Assembly: GCA_964646985.1 (NCBI GenBank)
Contig: CAZYFI010000054.1
Coordinates: 1 to 8,754, forward strand
Source: UBA2253 sp964646985
GTDB lineage: Bacteria; Bacillota_I; Bacilli_A; ML615J-28; CAG-698
Reading direction: 5' to 3'
DNA: 8,754 nt
Shown: positions 7,021 through 8,754 of the stretch, in pieces
How positions within the stretch are numbered: the stretch's first letter is position 1
How the letters are laid out: every line of letters starts with the position of its first letter
Program-made: the position numbers and the translations under genes
Notes under the pieces: generated by a model
The model's input: only the letters and a program-made list of their open reading frames with translations
Told to the model about the DNA's origin: nothing
Database searches by the model: none

Positions 7021-7040
7021 CATTTATTGTTAGGATTTTT
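7010..7040. terminator. Bidirectional intrinsic terminator between the NUDIX gene and pncB
   Basis: A 12-bp stem pairs 7010-7021 with 7029-7040 around a 7-nt loop (ATTTATT). The core is TCCTAAC / GTTAGGA. A and T runs flank it on both sides, giving T5 on the plus strand and T8 on the minus strand, so it can stop both convergent transcripts. The TAA stop of the NUDIX gene (7018-7020) is inside the stem, and the pncB stop lies 1 nt beyond it. Confidence 0.88.
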
Positions 7041-7041
7041 A

Positions 7042-8478
7042 TTATTTCTTTGAATTCTCAATCATGGCATTTTTAATATCCCACAATTTCTGCGATAAAT
7101 CTACATAATAATTGTGTGGATTCTCAAATCTCTTGACTTCATCCCAAAGAGTATCTAGTTGGGCAAGACAATACTTTCTAATCTCATGAATCCTTGGCAG
7201 TTTGTACACCAATTTTCCTTGTTTAAAGATAGGGACAAGTAATTCGCGCTTTTCAAAATTGCGGATGATTTTTCGCTTCCAAACAGCGACTGGATCAAAT
7301 AACTCATATTCTTCACAAGATACTTCTTCATCATAAACTGTAATAAGATCAGCGATGGCTTTGTGATTATCTTGATCATATAGGCGATATAATTTTTTAT
7401 AGTGAGGATTGGTAATCTTACCTAGGTTTTCCGAAATTTTTATTTTTGGAATAATGGTGTTTTTTTCTTCAATTGCGACCAATTTATAGACTCCATCAAA
7501 AATCGGACTGCTTTTTGAAGTAATAAGTCGTTCTCCAACTCCAAAAAAATCAACTTTTGCATCTTGAAAAATTAAATCGCGGATTAAGTATTCATCTAAA
7601 GAATTGCTTGCAAATATCTTGCAATCACTAAAACCAGCTTCATCGAGCATAATACGTGCTTTTTTTGACTGATAGGCAATATCGCCAGAATCAAGTCTAA
7701 TTCCTTTAGGACGTTTTCCCATTGGTATTAAAACTTCACGAAAAGCTCGAATCGCATTGGGAATTCCACTATGTAATACATTATAAGTGTCAACCAAAAG
7801 CAAAGCTCCATCAGGATATAATTCACAATAATGTTTGAAGGCAGTTAATTCGTCGGGGAACATTTGAATCCAAGAGTGGGCCATAGTTCCAACAGCAGGC
7901 GTTTGAAACAAAAAGTCCGTCAATGCACAAGAGGTGCCAGAAGCCCCACCAATATAAGCAGCTCTTGCCCCAAGAGTGGCAGCCATGGGACCATGTGCTC
8001 GTCTTGCTCCAAACTCAAAAACTGCACGTCCATTTGCTGCCCGAACAATTCTTGATGCTTTTGTAGCAATCAATGATTGATGATTCAATGTTGTTAAAAC
8101 AAAGGTTTCAATCAATTGTGCTTCAATCGCTTTGGCTTTGACTGTCATAATCGGCTCATTGGGAAAAATTGGGGTTCCTTCTAAAACTGCCCAAATATCA
8201 CCTGAAAATTGAAAAGAAGATAAATATTCTAAAAATTCTTCAGAGAAGATTTTCTTGGAACGTAAATAAGCAATGTCTTTGCTAGAAAAATGCAATTCTT
8301 GAATATATTTGATGACTTGCTCTAAACCACAAGCAATCGCAAATCCACCATCATCTGGAACAGAGCGGAAAAAGACATCAAAATAACAAATGCGATCTTT
8401 TAATCCAAATTTGAAATAGCCATTGGTCATCGTTAATTCATAGAAATCGCACATTAAAGCATAATTAATCTTGTTCAT
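7042..8478 (-). CDS. pncB: Nicotinate phosphoribosyltransferase
   Basis: A 478-residue enzyme that makes nicotinate mononucleotide from nicotinate and PRPP, normally coupled to ATP hydrolysis. This is the entry step of the Preiss-Handler NAD salvage route. The N-terminus ALMCDFYELTM (7-17) is typical of the family. FEFGARRAHG (154-163) and GTMAHSWIQ (197-205) are conserved, and H201 is the expected phosphorylated histidine. DTYNVLHSG (230-238) and RLDSGD (261-266) form the phosphoribosyl and phosphate site. Length agrees with the longer Bacillota form. The start has AAGGAG 6 nt upstream (8485-8490) and an extended -10 promoter just before it. It is a single-gene unit, convergent with the purB operon and sharing a terminator with it. 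Intact. The family also contains nicotinamide-using enzymes, but the motifs here favour nicotinate. Confidence 0.95.
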   Translation of the reverse strand: MNKINYALMCDFYELTMTNGYFKFGLKDRICYFDVFFRSVPDDGGFAIACGLEQVIKYIQELHFSSKDIAYLRSKKIFSEEFLEYLSSFQFSGDIWAVLEGTPIFPNEPIMTVKAKAIEAQLIETFVLTTLNHQSLIATKASRIVRAANGRAVFEFGARRAHGPMAATLGARAAYIGGASGTSCALTDFLFQTPAVGTMAHSWIQMFPDELTAFKHYCELYPDGALLLVDTYNVLHSGIPNAIRAFREVLIPMGKRPKGIRLDSGDIAYQSKKARIMLDEAGFSDCKIFASNSLDEYLIRDLIFQDAKVDFFGVGERLITSKSSPIFDGVYKLVAIEEKNTIIPKIKISENLGKITNPHYKKLYRLYDQDNHKAIADLITVYDEEVSCEEYELFDPVAVWKRKIIRNFEKRELLVPIFKQGKLVYKLPRIHEIRKYCLAQLDTLWDEVKRFENPHNYYVDLSQKLWDIKNAMIENSKK

Positions 8479-8501
8479 AGGAAACTCCTTTGTGTACTAT
8501 T

Positions 8502-8510
8502 ATTATATCA
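8502..8510 (-). promoter_or_regulatory. Extended -10 promoter of pncB
   Basis: TGATATAAT on the minus strand, identical to the elements before purB and before the 879-residue protein gene. The 17-nt-spaced -35 position again reads TTTATT, a weak match. The predicted start is an A near 8495, about 5 nt before the Shine-Dalgarno sequence at 8485-8490. Confidence 0.6.
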
Positions 8511-8539
8511 TAATTATTTTTCGTAATAAATGATTGCAT

Positions 8540-8563
8540 AAAAAAACCGGCAAAGCCGGTTTT
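8540..8563 (-). terminator. Intrinsic terminator of the TM2-like gene
   Basis: A perfect hairpin has the GC core CCGGC / GCCGG, a 3-nt loop and flanking A-T pairs (8543-8551 with 8555-8563). On the minus strand it runs into T7. It lies just after the stop codon of the partial gene at the right edge, and insulates pncB from read-through. Confidence 0.88.
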
Positions 8564-8569
8564 AGAAAA

Positions 8570-8754
8570 TTACACTAAGAATGTGTACTTATTGTCAGTA
8601 GCAACAGTGTAAAGATCAATTAGCCAACCGATAAAAAACAATCCGCCAAAAAACCAAAAAATACCGATGATAATCTTTATGGTATTCCCATTTGCCTTTA
8701 GAATACGATAAATACCACCAATAATTGGATCAAAGAAAAGCGTTAATACAAACT
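8570..8754 (-). CDS. TM2-like small membrane protein, 3' part only
   Basis: An open frame enters from the window edge and ends with TAA at 8570-8572, leaving the last 60 residues; the N-terminus is outside the window. The visible part has a hydrophobic stretch LTLFFDPIIGG at the edge, a short polar loop (KANGNTIK), then a strongly hydrophobic segment of about 22 residues ending FFIGWLIDLYTVATDNKY. The G-G-L-F-x-I-G-W-L-I-D ending followed by a polar tail resembles the second membrane helix of TM2-domain proteins, whose precise role is unknown. It is followed by a clean intrinsic terminator, which supports a real gene. It is too short for the ORF listing threshold because it lacks its start. 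The family call is by eye. Confidence 0.7.
   Translation of the reverse strand, partial: FVLTLFFDPIIGGIYRILKANGNTIKIIIGIFWFFGGLFFIGWLIDLYTVATDNKYTFLV

Noticed and set aside
7864..8055. Cys/Ser-rich small open frame opposite pncB
   Set aside because: It is complementary to the conserved GTMAHSW and GARRAHG region of pncB, and its composition follows from that.

Overview
The window looks like a stretch of chromosome from a low-GC, Gram-positive-type bacterium (Bacillota, possibly near Erysipelotrichia or the Acholeplasma-like Mollicutes). The evidence is AT-rich coding sequence, strong AGGAGG-type ribosome binding sites, extended -10 promoters and tightly packed short operons. TGA ends purA and every tryptophan I checked is TGG, so the standard bacterial code applies, not the Mycoplasma code. 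I see no transposase, integrase, CRISPR array, tRNA or rRNA. This is ordinary chromosomal content, with one unusual large surface protein.

Layout. On the left, three genes run leftward: a guanylate-kinase-like protein (3346-3909), an 879-residue membrane-anchored protein built from three repeated YpmS-like modules (652-3291), and a PduL-type phosphate acyltransferase (66-641). The ribosome binding site of pduL directly follows the stop codon of the large gene. A small perfect hairpin lies beyond pduL. In the centre, a divergent promoter region (3910-4016) separates the kinase-like gene from a rightward operon: purB, purA (overlapping by 8 nt) and a NUDIX hydrolase 6 nt further on. That operon ends in a bidirectional terminator (7010-7040) shared with the convergent nicotinate phosphoribosyltransferase gene pncB (7042-8478). 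On the right, beyond the pncB promoter, a leftward terminator follows the 3' end of a small TM2-like membrane protein that runs off the window edge.

How the genes fit together. PurA and PurB carry out the two steps from IMP to AMP. The NUDIX enzyme probably hydrolyses a nucleoside diphosphate derivative. PncB starts NAD salvage from nicotinate and the kinase-like protein resembles GMP kinase, so the middle and right of the window are mostly nucleotide and cofactor metabolism. PduL lacks a microcompartment-targeting extension and probably interconverts acetyl-CoA and acetyl phosphate in the cytosol. Its tight coupling to a large extracytoplasmic protein of unknown role is the most intriguing arrangement here. 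I do not see a convincing novel defence or mobile system.
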